A DNA stretch of 6,263 nucleotides, taken from assembly GCA_958346165.1 (NCBI GenBank), contig CATVQO010000088.1, positions 1-6,263 on the forward strand, read 5' to 3'. Below, in pieces: positions 1 to 6,263 of the stretch. A program made the translations under genes and the position numbers. The notes under the pieces were generated by a model. It did not search any database and was not told the origin of the DNA. It saw only the letters and a list, made by a program, of their open reading frames with translations. This DNA is from an uncultured Collinsella sp. GTDB taxonomy: Bacteria > Actinomycetota > Coriobacteriia > Coriobacteriales > Coriobacteriaceae. Each line of letters begins with the position of its first letter. Position 1 is the first letter of the stretch.

Positions 1-84
1 CAACCTTAATATGTCTCAGGCCCGCCCCCTCCGCCGCACACTGGGAACGCCACGTTGATGTCTGCTTAACTCTGCTCGCTCAGG
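1..84. other. Intergenic stretch downstream of the phosphatase gene
   Basis: These 84 bases lie between the stop codon of the histidine-phosphatase gene and the left edge of the window. No convincing open reading frame, hairpin with a T-tract, or RNA gene is visible. The minus strand contains a G-rich run around positions 20-36 (GGCGGAGGGGGCGGGCC) and the hexamer CCTGAG occurs twice, but neither forms a recognisable element. The transcript from the phosphatase gene shows no terminator here, so it may end, or continue into another gene, beyond the window. Confidence 0.5.
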
Positions 85-705
85 CTAATGACTTTGTTGA
101 GGGTCCACAATTTGTTGCAAGGTGAACTTGCATTGGGGCGTATCGTCCTCTTCTCGCGCATCGTCAAAACCGAAGATCATGATGGCGCAGTTGGGGAGTT
201 TTGTTGGGAGCTCAAAGCCCTCTGGGGCTGCGGCCTTGATAAATTGGCGGCTGGCGCTGCCGTGGCTTACTGCTAGGAGGGTTTCGATGCCCTCGGAGCC
301 CATGAGATTGGTGAGGGCGCCTACCATGCGTTCTTGCAGTGCGCGGCTTCCTTCTCCTCCGAAGGGGACCAGGTCCTCGCCCGGATCCCAAACGTCGGTG
401 GGCAGGGCGTCGTGGGGGCCTTCTTCGAAGGTGCCGTAGCTGCGCTCGATAATGCCTTCACAGGGCTCGACTGCGGCGTCCGGACCGAGGAGTTCGCATG
501 CGACAAGACTTGCCGTGTCCATGGCTCGGCCTAAGGGTGATGAGACCACTTTGTCGGGGACGACGCTGTGGGCTTTGAGCCATGCGGCCGCTGCCCGTGC
601 CTGCTGACAGCCCAGATCGGTGAGCGGTGAATCACAGCGACCCTGGACGAGCTTTTTGACGTTGAATTCCGTCTGGCCGTGGCGGAGTAGGTATAGGCGC
701 TTCAT
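85..705 (-). CDS. Histidine phosphatase family protein (phosphoglycerate-mutase-like)
   Basis: This 206-residue protein belongs to the histidine phosphatase superfamily (branch 1), cytosolic enzymes that remove or transfer phosphate through a phosphohistidine intermediate. The signature LLRHGQTEFN near the N-terminus supplies R8 and the nucleophile H9. SSPLGRAMDTA gives the second phosphate-binding arginine (R60), ERSYGTFEEG gives the acid/base glutamate (E87), and VSHG gives the second histidine (H148), so the catalytic set looks complete. The length is normal for small members such as GpmB, CobC or PhoE-type phosphatases. The substrate cannot be told from sequence, and no cobalamin or glycolytic neighbours favour one of them. 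No signal peptide or membrane segment is seen. The start at 705 is preceded by a purine-rich site (AAGAGGAG) about 3-5 bases upstream. It begins 39 bases after the CDF transporter gene on the same strand, so co-transcription is likely. The acidic C-terminal tail (residues about 181-189) is unremarkable. Confidence 0.9.
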   Translation of the reverse strand: MKRLYLLRHGQTEFNVKKLVQGRCDSPLTDLGCQQARAAAAWLKAHSVVPDKVVSSPLGRAMDTASLVACELLGPDAAVEPCEGIIERSYGTFEEGPHDALPTDVWDPGEDLVPFGGEGSRALQERMVGALTNLMGSEGIETLLAVSHGSASRQFIKAAAPEGFELPTKLPNCAIMIFGFDDAREEDDTPQCKFTLQQIVDPQQSH

Positions 706-744
706 GCTCTCCTCTTCTGTTTAACTTGCTTTGCCGGCACAGCC

Positions 745-1899
745 CTACTCGTGGGTATGCCCTACGTAGTCTTCGTCGATCGTAATCTTGGCAATCGACT
801 TGGGATATTCCGATTCGACCCGTTGTGCCAGCGCGTGCTTTAAGTCTTCGGCACTCATCTGCAGATCCGAGGGACGCACGCAGTCAAAGATCACGTTGGT
901 GTGCGTGGGGCCCGGCACACAGCGCAAATCATGAATCGAAAGGCGGCTATCGATCTCTTGAGCCATAGCGTTGATGCGCAAGCGCATGCTCGCCACCTTT
1001 GGATCGTCGGTCACGATGGGGTCGTAGTGAAGTGTGACAATCATGCCGTCTTCGTTCCTAAACGACTGCTCGATGTTATCGAGCGTGTCGTGGCTTTCCA
1101 GCGGGCTGGCCTCGGCCGCCATCTCGGCGTGCGCACTTGCAAACTTCCTGCCCGGGCCGTAGTCGTGAACCATCAAATCGTGAACGCCCAAAACGCCGGG
1201 ATAGCTCATGATCTTGTCTCGAATGTGCTTGACCAGCTTAGGATCGGGCGACTGGCCCAAAAGCGGGCTCACCGTATCTTGAATAAGTTCAAGGCCGCTC
1301 CAGCCAATATAGGCGCCAACGGCAAGTCCAACCCAAGCATCAAGATTGATATGCGTCACCTGGGAAACAATCGCGCACGCCAGCACGGCGCCTGTGGCAA
1401 GGACATCGTTCTTGGAATCCTGCGCGGTCGCATGCAGCGTCTCGGACTCGATACGATCGCCGAGCTTTTGGTTGAGGGCCGCCATCCAGAGCTTTACGGC
1501 CATCGAAAGCGCCAGGACTGCCACCAGGGCAAGCGAGAACTCGACAGGTTCGGGGTGGATGATGCGCTCAACCGAGGACTTCACCAGCTCAACGCCGATC
1601 AGCAGCACGAGCGCCGCCACGACCAGACCCGAGAGATACTCGTAGCGGCCATGTCCGTAAGGATGCTCGGGGTCCGCCGGCTTGCTCGCAAGTTTAAAGC
1701 CCAGCACGCTCACAATGTTTGAGCTGGCATCGGACAGGTTGTTCATGGCATCCGCCACGATCGAAACCGATCCCGACAGCACGCCAATTGCGCCCTTCGC
1801 AGCGCATAGTGCCACATTGGCGAGAATACACACCACGCCCGTCAACGTGCCCACGCGCGCACGGTCGCCCTGCGCACGCTTAACAATCCACTCGACCAT
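745..1899 (-). CDS. Cation diffusion facilitator transporter, possibly a Mn2+ exporter
   Basis: This 384-residue inner-membrane protein is a cation diffusion facilitator (CDF), a family that exports divalent metal ions in exchange for protons. About six hydrophobic helices are visible between residues 15 and 207, with the family motif HPYGHGRYEYLSG (79-91) at the start of helix 3. The transmembrane metal site reads N53-x3-D57 in helix 2 (DAMNNLSDAS) and D161-x3-D165 in helix 5 (QDSKNDVLA). Zinc exporters usually carry histidine or aspartate at the first and third of these positions. An Asn-Asp/Asp-Asp set is what I recall for manganese exporters such as pneumococcal MntE, so Mn2+ is my inferred substrate. 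The first cytoplasmic domain (about 216-300) has the usual metal-binding type residues H240, H245, H257 and HYDP (291-294). A second C-terminal segment (about 301-384) contains HDLRCVPGPTHTN and ends in HTHE; such longer CDFs of about 380-400 residues are common in Firmicutes-like genomes. The start at 1899 has GGGGGCGG six bases upstream. Confidence 0.93.
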   Translation of the reverse strand: MVEWIVKRAQGDRARVGTLTGVVCILANVALCAAKGAIGVLSGSVSIVADAMNNLSDASSNIVSVLGFKLASKPADPEHPYGHGRYEYLSGLVVAALVLLIGVELVKSSVERIIHPEPVEFSLALVAVLALSMAVKLWMAALNQKLGDRIESETLHATAQDSKNDVLATGAVLACAIVSQVTHINLDAWVGLAVGAYIGWSGLELIQDTVSPLLGQSPDPKLVKHIRDKIMSYPGVLGVHDLMVHDYGPGRKFASAHAEMAAEASPLESHDTLDNIEQSFRNEDGMIVTLHYDPIVTDDPKVASMRLRINAMAQEIDSRLSIHDLRCVPGPTHTNVIFDCVRPSDLQMSAEDLKHALAQRVESEYPKSIAKITIDEDYVGHTHE

Positions 1900-1978
1900 C
1901 TACATCCGCCCCCACGGTGCTATCTATATATCTATTGCTCAAACGGATTGTAGTGTAGCCACTTTGCCCCACAGATAC
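1900..1978 (-). promoter_or_regulatory. Presumed promoter and leader of the CDF-phosphatase unit
   Basis: This is the only non-coding space between the terminator of the upstream unit and the CDF start codon, so it should hold the promoter. On the minus strand it is clearly more AT-rich than the coding DNA around it. TACAAT at 1947-1952 matches five of six bases of a sigma-70 -10 box, but no good -35 box lies 16-18 bases upstream, so the assignment is weak. Closer to the gene is a short direct repeat, ATAGATAT-ATAGATAG, at about 1920-1935 that could be an alternative -10 region or an operator half-site. The ribosome binding site is GGGGGCGG just before the start. The leader is too short, and lacks the conserved stems, for a yybP-ykoY manganese riboswitch. 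Confidence 0.35.
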
Positions 1979-2011
1979 AAAAAGGCCGCAACCCACACGG
2001 GCCACGGCCTT
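1978..2011 (-). terminator. Rho-independent terminator after the EIIC gene
   Basis: On the minus strand a 30-base hairpin runs from 2011 to 1982. AAGGCCG (2005-2011) pairs with CGGCCTT (1982-1988), then one wobble pair and a five-pair inner stem GGCCC/GGGTT follow, leaving a four-base loop GTGT. The stem leads directly into TTTTT (1983-1979). There is no T-run on the other side, so it works for minus-strand transcription. It lies about 40 bases beyond the stop codon of the EIIC-like gene and separates that unit from the CDF gene. Confidence 0.9.
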
Positions 2012-2049
2012 AGAATGTGGCAAAGGAATCGTCCTTGTGTCGCACAGGT

Positions 2050-3264
2050 TTACGCGCTTGCTTCGGCCACGCTCTTCGAGGTTTCGGGTGAATCGGCCCC
2101 GTCTTCTGCCGCCTGTCCCTGCGCCGGCACCACGCCAAAGCAGTAGCTCAGCGCCGCAGACACCGCAAATGCAACACCGCCGGCAACGCAGCACCACAGC
2201 AGGTTCGAGATGCCGCCCGTGGCAAAGCCAATGACCATAAGGACATTCGTCATGCCGATGGTATAGGCCGTAACGTGGCCCACGGCCGCAACAAGGCCTC
2301 CGACGGCGCCGCCAATGGCCATGCACGTCAGGCACCTGCCATATTTAAAGCCGCAACCGTACAGCGCCGGCTCGCTTACGCCGCCAAGAATACCCGAGAT
2401 TGAATAGCCCAGCATGAGTGCCTTCTCGTCCTTATCCGCAACGCGGAGCGACGCGCCAAAGGGCATGCCCCAAACGGCGAACGTCGCCATCGTCGCGGCG
2501 ATCAGGATGCACGAATCCGTTCCCACACTCATAAACTGAGCATAGGCAAGCGATAGGACAACGTTGCTGACGCCTGCAATCTTAAGAAACTCCCAACCCG
2601 CGGCAAGCCCCATGAGTGTGAGCAGCGACACGATGCCACCGGAATTGCCAAGCATAAACATAAGCTGGCCCAACAGCATGCCCAGATAGCTGCCCGCCGG
2701 CGCCGTGATACACAGCGAAACCGGAACCATGACAAGCATGGTTGTAAACGGAACAAACGAAAACGCCACGGCCTTAGGGATAACGCGCTTAAAGAAACAC
2801 TCCACTCGCCATAGCACGGGCACCGAGATGAGAACCGGAATAACAGTCGTCGTGTAATCGTTGACCGGCGCGGGAAGCAGACCATACACGGAAGTCATCG
2901 ATGCCCCCGTCGTCGATGCGGCATCGACGAGCTTAAGCAGATCGGGCGCAATCAATACGCCGCCCAGCATCATGCCCAGCTGCTCCGAGCAACCGAGCTG
3001 GCGGGCGGCCGCCCAACCAAGATAAATGGGCAAAAAGTAGTAGCCGGCGTTATAGAGCCAACTGTAGAACAGGCGATAGATATCGGAATCGGCAGACCAC
3101 AGGCCCAGCATACCTTCGCCCATAATGACGGCAACGGTGCGGAACAACGCCGCGCAGACAATAAACGGCAGCGCCGACATCATGCTTTTGGACAGATAGT
3201 CCACCATGGCCATGGCGTTTGATGAAACCGACGTTGTAAACGAGGTGTTAGAAACTTGTAGCAT
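2050..3264 (-). CDS. Solitary PTS EIIC-type membrane protein (glucose/beta-glucoside superfamily)
   Basis: This protein of about 404 residues looks like the membrane (EIIC) domain of a sugar phosphotransferase permease. Roughly ten hydrophobic segments are visible. Family landmarks, numbered from the chosen start, are FLPIYLGWAAARQLG (77-91), the LLPAPVNDYTTTVIPVL block (about 129-145), VIPKAVAFSFVPF (161-173) with MVPVSL after it, and GGVSEPALYG (294-303), which corresponds to the G-(I/V)-(T/S)-EPA-(I/L)-YG loop of beta-glucoside and trehalose EIICs. It has no EIIB domain (no CxxG phosphocysteine module at the N-terminus) and no EIIA domain, and neither is encoded nearby. The conserved GLHW-type histidine of this family seems to be replaced (GLAAGW, 219-224). 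The C-terminus is a polar, acidic tail of about 25 residues. I prefer the start at 3264 (GGGAAAGG six bases upstream). An ATG at 3288 with AAAGGGA upstream would add eight residues. It follows accDA by 16-40 bases with no terminator between. Substrate is unknown. Confidence 0.85.
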   Translation of the reverse strand: MLQVSNTSFTTSVSSNAMAMVDYLSKSMMSALPFIVCAALFRTVAVIMGEGMLGLWSADSDIYRLFYSWLYNAGYYFLPIYLGWAAARQLGCSEQLGMMLGGVLIAPDLLKLVDAASTTGASMTSVYGLLPAPVNDYTTTVIPVLISVPVLWRVECFFKRVIPKAVAFSFVPFTTMLVMVPVSLCITAPAGSYLGMLLGQLMFMLGNSGGIVSLLTLMGLAAGWEFLKIAGVSNVVLSLAYAQFMSVGTDSCILIAATMATFAVWGMPFGASLRVADKDEKALMLGYSISGILGGVSEPALYGCGFKYGRCLTCMAIGGAVGGLVAAVGHVTAYTIGMTNVLMVIGFATGGISNLLWCCVAGGVAFAVSAALSYCFGVVPAQGQAAEDGADSPETSKSVAEASA

Positions 3265-3282
3265 GGAACGCCTTTCCCAATA

Positions 3283-3307
3283 TGACATGCGGGCTGTCCC
3301 TTTGTCA
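3283..3307. repeat. Short imperfect inverted repeat at the accDA-EIIC junction
   Basis: TGACA (3283-3287) and TGTCA (3303-3307) are perfect inverted copies that frame an inner GGGCTGTCCC, giving an imperfect 25-base palindrome. It spans the accDA stop codon and the gap before the EIIC gene. No T-run follows on the minus strand, so it is not an intrinsic terminator. It may be chance, a remnant of a small dispersed repeat, or an RNA-processing site between the two genes. Confidence 0.35.
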
Positions 3308-5029
3308 CATCATGCGGTACTGACCGATTGCGCGGTACTTTTCGTAGCGGAGGTTTGTGAGGGTCGCGTCGTCGAGCTGCCCAAGCGTATCGAAGGCATC
3401 AAATGCCGAGGACATGACGGCACCGGCGATCTCCTCATGCGACAGGCCCCTATCGTCAACAATGCCGTCGATGATGCCGAGCGCCAACAGATCGGGGGCC
3501 GTGAGCTTAAGCGCCTCGGCGGCCTCATTCGCGCGCTCGGTATCCCTCCACAGGATCGACGCACAGGCCTCGGGGCTCACGACCGAATAGGCCGAGCTCG
3601 AGAGCATCAGGATGCGGTCGGCCACGGACAGCGCCAGCGCGCCACCAGAGCCGCCCTCGCCTGTCACCACCGAGACAATCGGCGTCTTGAGGCCGCTCAT
3701 CTCCATGAGATTCTGGGCAATCGCCTCGCCCTGGCCGCGCTCCTCGGCACCGATGCCGCAAAACGCGCCCGAAGTATCGACCAGACACAGAACCGGTCGA
3801 CCAAACTTTTCGGCCTGGCGCATAAGGCGACGCGCTTTGCGGTAGCCCTCGGGATGTGCCATACCAAAGTTGCGACGCATGCGCTCTTTGGTCGTGGTAC
3901 CGCGCTCGACGGCGATAACCGTCACGGGTCGCCCGTCTTTCCAGCCAATGCCAGCCACCACGGCGGCGTCGTCGCCAAAGTAACGGTCGCCATGCAGCTC
4001 CACAAATCCATCCAGGCCCAGCGAGATCATCTCGCCCGCCGTGGCGCGATCTGCCGAGCGGGTCTGCTTGACAATCTCGAGCGCGGTTTTTGGTGCGGTC
4101 GAGCGCTTGAACAAGTGTCCCAGCTTTTTGCCGCGACGACCCGTATGCACGATCTCATGCGGTGCCCCCAGGCCGGGCGCGTGCCCTTCGTGCAGTGCCA
4201 GCAGCTCGCCTACCGTGAGCGCAATCTCGCCACGCGGAACAACGGCATCGCAAAAGCCGTGCTCCAGCAAAAACTCGGAGCGCTGGAATCCCTTGGGCAG
4301 GCGCTTGTGCATGTTCTGCTCGATCACGCGCGGGCCGGCAAATGCCGTCAGGGCATCGGGCTCGGCCAGGATAATATCGCCCTCCATGGCAAAGCTCGCG
4401 GTTACGCCTCCGGTCGTGGGGTCAGTGAGCACCGTGATATACAGGCCGCCCGCCTCGCTATGGCGCCTAACCGCCGCAGAAATCTTGGCCATCTGCATAA
4501 GCGATGTCACGCCCTCTTGCATGCGCGCACCGCCCGAAACGGTAAAGCCGACAACTGGCAATCCAAGCTCGGTCGCTCGCTCAAATGTGCGACAGATCTT
4601 CTCGCCCACCACGGAACCCATCGAGCCCATCATAAAGTTGGCGTCCATAAAGAAGAGCGCCGTATCGCAACCGCAGATTTTGCCCTTGCCGCACACAACG
4701 GCATCGCGCTCGCCCGAACGTTCGCTCACGCTCTTGAGCTTGTCGGCATAGCCGGGAAACGAAAGGAAGTCCTCCGGCGCCAGACTGGCATCCCATTCCT
4801 CAAACGTGCCCTCGTCAATCGTCATGCGCATGCGGTCGCGCCCGCTCACGCGAAAGTGTTTGCCGCAACGAGGGCAGACCTCGAGGTTGTCGTGCAGGCG
4901 CGCCTCATCGATCACGCGGCGGCACTCCGGGCACTTGATAAACACGTGGCGCGCGGGAAACTCGGCGCACGACTCGGTCATCGGTCCCTCGAGGACGTTG
5001 ACCGTCTTCGCTTTTCTATTCATCAGCAT
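3305..5029 (-). CDS. accDA: Fused acetyl-CoA carboxylase carboxyltransferase, beta-alpha subunits
   Basis: This 574-residue cytosolic enzyme moves the carboxyl group from carboxybiotin on AccB to acetyl-CoA, giving malonyl-CoA for fatty acid synthesis. Residues 1 to about 280 are AccD: a zinc ribbon with C33, C36, C52 and C55, then the crotonase-type core with SGGARMQEG (165-173), LTDPTTGGVTASFA (201-214) and FAGPRVIEQ (230-238). A basic linker (about 281-315) leads into AccA: VELHGDRYFGDD (343-354), RRNFGMAHPEGYRKA (385-399), GIGAEERGQGEA (425-436) and GEGGSGGALAL (457-467). The alpha half is about 260 residues and lacks the N-terminal helical section of E. coli AccA, resembling the shorter streptococcal form. 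DTSGAFCG (418-425) replaces the usual DTPGAYPG. Separate accD and accA genes are the norm in many bacteria, but fused accDA proteins are known. The start at 5029 overlaps the accC end and has GGGG seven bases upstream. Other possible starts are 5023 and 4981, the latter preceded by GAGGG and still keeping the zinc ribbon. Confidence 0.96.
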   Translation of the reverse strand: MLMNRKAKTVNVLEGPMTESCAEFPARHVFIKCPECRRVIDEARLHDNLEVCPRCGKHFRVSGRDRMRMTIDEGTFEEWDASLAPEDFLSFPGYADKLKSVSERSGERDAVVCGKGKICGCDTALFFMDANFMMGSMGSVVGEKICRTFERATELGLPVVGFTVSGGARMQEGVTSLMQMAKISAAVRRHSEAGGLYITVLTDPTTGGVTASFAMEGDIILAEPDALTAFAGPRVIEQNMHKRLPKGFQRSEFLLEHGFCDAVVPRGEIALTVGELLALHEGHAPGLGAPHEIVHTGRRGKKLGHLFKRSTAPKTALEIVKQTRSADRATAGEMISLGLDGFVELHGDRYFGDDAAVVAGIGWKDGRPVTVIAVERGTTTKERMRRNFGMAHPEGYRKARRLMRQAEKFGRPVLCLVDTSGAFCGIGAEERGQGEAIAQNLMEMSGLKTPIVSVVTGEGGSGGALALSVADRILMLSSSAYSVVSPEACASILWRDTERANEAAEALKLTAPDLLALGIIDGIVDDRGLSHEEIAGAVMSSAFDAFDTLGQLDDATLTNLRYEKYRAIGQYRMM

Positions 5030-6263
5030 AGAGATGCCCCATCAGATCGGTGTGATACATGCCCGACAAGAACTCGTCGTTTGCCAGCACGTCGAGCTGA
5101 AGCTCGCTGTTTTCGCTCACGCCCTCAATCACGAGCTCGCCCAGGGCCGAGCGCATCTTGCGAATGGCGCCGTCACGCGTGGGCGCACACACGATGAGCT
5201 TGCCAAGCATGGAGTCGTAGTACGGCGGAACGTTCGCACCGGTAAACATGGCGGAATCCCAGCGCACGCGCGGACCACCCGGCACACGCAACGCGGTGAC
5301 CGTTCCGCATGATGGCAGAAAGTCCGGCGTTTCGGCATTGATGCGGCACTCCATGGCGTGGTTGCGGACCGGCATGTCCTCCTGCTCAAAGGGCAGAGGC
5401 TGGCCGGCTGCCACACGCAGCTGCCACTTGACCAGGTCGGTATCGGTCACAAACTCCGTAACCGGATGCTCCACCTGCAGGCGCGTGTTCATTTCCATAA
5501 AGTAGAAATTGCCGTCGTCCGAATACAGGAACTCGATGGTACCGGCTCCTTCGTAGCCGACGGCACGAGCCAGGTCACGCGCTGCCTTGTGCATGCGAGC
5601 ACGAATGTCGTCGTGTCCGTCGAGGCACGGCGCCGGGCTCTCCTCGATCAGCTTTTGGTTGCGGCGCTGCACCGAGCACTCGCGCTCGCCGAGCGAAAAC
5701 ACATGGCCCTGCTTATCGGCCATAATCTGCACCTCAACATGGTGCGCCGGCGCGACGAACTTCTCCATGTAGCACTCGCCGTCGCCAAAAACGGCCTCAC
5801 CCTCGGCACGCGCCTCGATGAACGCCTTTGCCGCATCTTCCACGCGCTCGACCTTGCGAATGCCGCGACCGCCGCCACCTGCACGCGCCTTAATAAGCAC
5901 GGGGCAGCCAATGCGCTCGGCCTCGGTCGTCGCCTCCTCGGGGCTTTTGAGCAAATCGCAGCCCGGAACGATGGGCACGCCCGCCGCGGCGGCCGTTCGA
6001 CGCGCGGCGTCCTTGTCGCCCATGCTGTCGATTACCGCGGCCGAAGGACCGACAAACGCCAGACCGTACTTGTCGCAGTCGCGCACGAAGCTTGCCTTCT
6101 CGGAAAAGAAACCGTAGCCAGGATGGATCGCCTTTGCCCCCGACTTTACGGCACAGGTGAGCACGGCATCGTCGTTGAGGTAGCTCTCGGCAAGACGCGG
6201 GCCGCCGATGCAATACGCCTCGTCGGCAAGCTGCACGTGCAGCGCGTCCGCATCGGCCGTGGA
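5016..6263 (-). CDS. accC: Acetyl-CoA carboxylase biotin carboxylase subunit, N-terminus beyond the window
   Basis: AccC uses ATP and bicarbonate to carboxylate the biotin on AccB, the first half of the acetyl-CoA carboxylase reaction. 415 residues are visible. The frame stays open to the right edge and begins STADADALHVQLADEA, which matches the family about 40-45 residues in, so the true start lies outside. A GTG at 6236 is internal, not the start. Seen in order (numbered from the first visible residue): IHPGYGF (46-52) at the end of the N-terminal domain, the ATP-grasp glycine-rich loop KARAGGGGRGIRK (125-137), YMEKF then HHVEVQ, QRRNQK (199-204), the catalytic stretch EMNTRLQVEHPVTE (257-270) with the metal-binding glutamates, asparagine and arginine, and ECRINAE (305-311), which carries the arginine that contacts biotin and bicarbonate. 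The C-terminus is normal in length, with no biotin carrier domain attached, so this is the bacterial type separate subunit. Its TAG stop overlaps the accDA start. Confidence 0.97.
   Translation of the reverse strand, partial: STADADALHVQLADEAYCIGGPRLAESYLNDDAVLTCAVKSGAKAIHPGYGFFSEKASFVRDCDKYGLAFVGPSAAVIDSMGDKDAARRTAAAAGVPIVPGCDLLKSPEEATTEAERIGCPVLIKARAGGGGRGIRKVERVEDAAKAFIEARAEGEAVFGDGECYMEKFVAPAHHVEVQIMADKQGHVFSLGERECSVQRRNQKLIEESPAPCLDGHDDIRARMHKAARDLARAVGYEGAGTIEFLYSDDGNFYFMEMNTRLQVEHPVTEFVTDTDLVKWQLRVAAGQPLPFEQEDMPVRNHAMECRINAETPDFLPSCGTVTALRVPGGPRVRWDSAMFTGANVPPYYDSMLGKLIVCAPTRDGAIRKMRSALGELVIEGVSENSELQLDVLANDEFLSGMYHTDLMGHLYADE

Noticed and set aside
901..1722. Plus-strand open frame of 273 codons antisense to the CDF gene
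   Set aside because: Same cause: it mirrors the coding frame of a clear transporter and has low-complexity basic composition without family motifs.
1900..1978. Manganese (yybP-ykoY) riboswitch upstream of the putative Mn exporter
   Set aside because: The leader is under 80 bases, lacks the conserved paired stems and loop sequences, and contains no second terminator-like hairpin.
1880..2335. Minus-strand frame bridging the EIIC 3' end and the CDF start
   Set aside because: It runs through the strong terminator and out of frame through two real genes. Its translation is Arg/Gly/Cys-rich and resembles no protein family.
3283..3307. Intrinsic terminator between accDA and the EIIC gene
   Set aside because: The inner stem is only a few pairs and no T-run follows on the minus strand, so it should not stop transcription.
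3206..5197. Long plus-strand open frame of 663 codons antisense to accDA
   Set aside because: It lies opposite an unmistakable accDA gene. The translation is rich in Arg, His and Ala with no recognisable motif, and long antisense frames are expected when a GC-rich gene has strong third-position bias.
6234..6236. GTG at 6236 as the start of accC
   Set aside because: The upstream codons to the window edge encode STADADALH, which matches the conserved AccC N-terminal domain, so the frame is coding further upstream.

Overview
The window is a GC-rich bacterial chromosome segment with every recognisable gene on the minus strand. Reading in transcription order (right to left) there are two probable transcription units. 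The GC content, the AccD-AccA fusion and the general look of the proteins suggest an actinobacterium of the Coriobacteriia, possibly Collinsella or a relative. That placement is inference, because no rRNA or species-specific marker is present.

Unit 1 (about 6263 to 1978) is the end of a fatty-acid-synthesis operon followed by a sugar-permease-like gene. It starts with accC (biotin carboxylase), whose N-terminus runs off the right edge of the window. Next comes accDA, in which the beta and alpha carboxyltransferase subunits are one polypeptide. accC and accDA overlap by a few bases, as expected for translational coupling. Together they make malonyl-CoA from acetyl-CoA; the biotin carrier protein (AccB) is not in the window and is presumably upstream. 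After a gap of only 16 to 40 bases comes a solitary PTS EIIC-type membrane protein with no EIIA, EIIB or sugar-metabolism gene beside it. A strong intrinsic terminator (1978-2011) closes the unit.

Unit 2 (about 1978 to 85) has its own AT-rich presumed promoter region between 1900 and 1978. It carries a cation diffusion facilitator whose transmembrane metal-site residues look more like manganese than zinc exporters, then, 39 bases on, a histidine-phosphatase (phosphoglycerate-mutase-like) gene. No functional link between these two is evident.

No rRNA, tRNA, CRISPR array, insertion sequence or phage gene was seen. The window is mostly ordinary housekeeping DNA. The points most worth a second look are the orphan, sequence-divergent EIIC placed on the fatty-acid operon, the fused AccDA with a short alpha half, and the metal selectivity of the CDF transporter.
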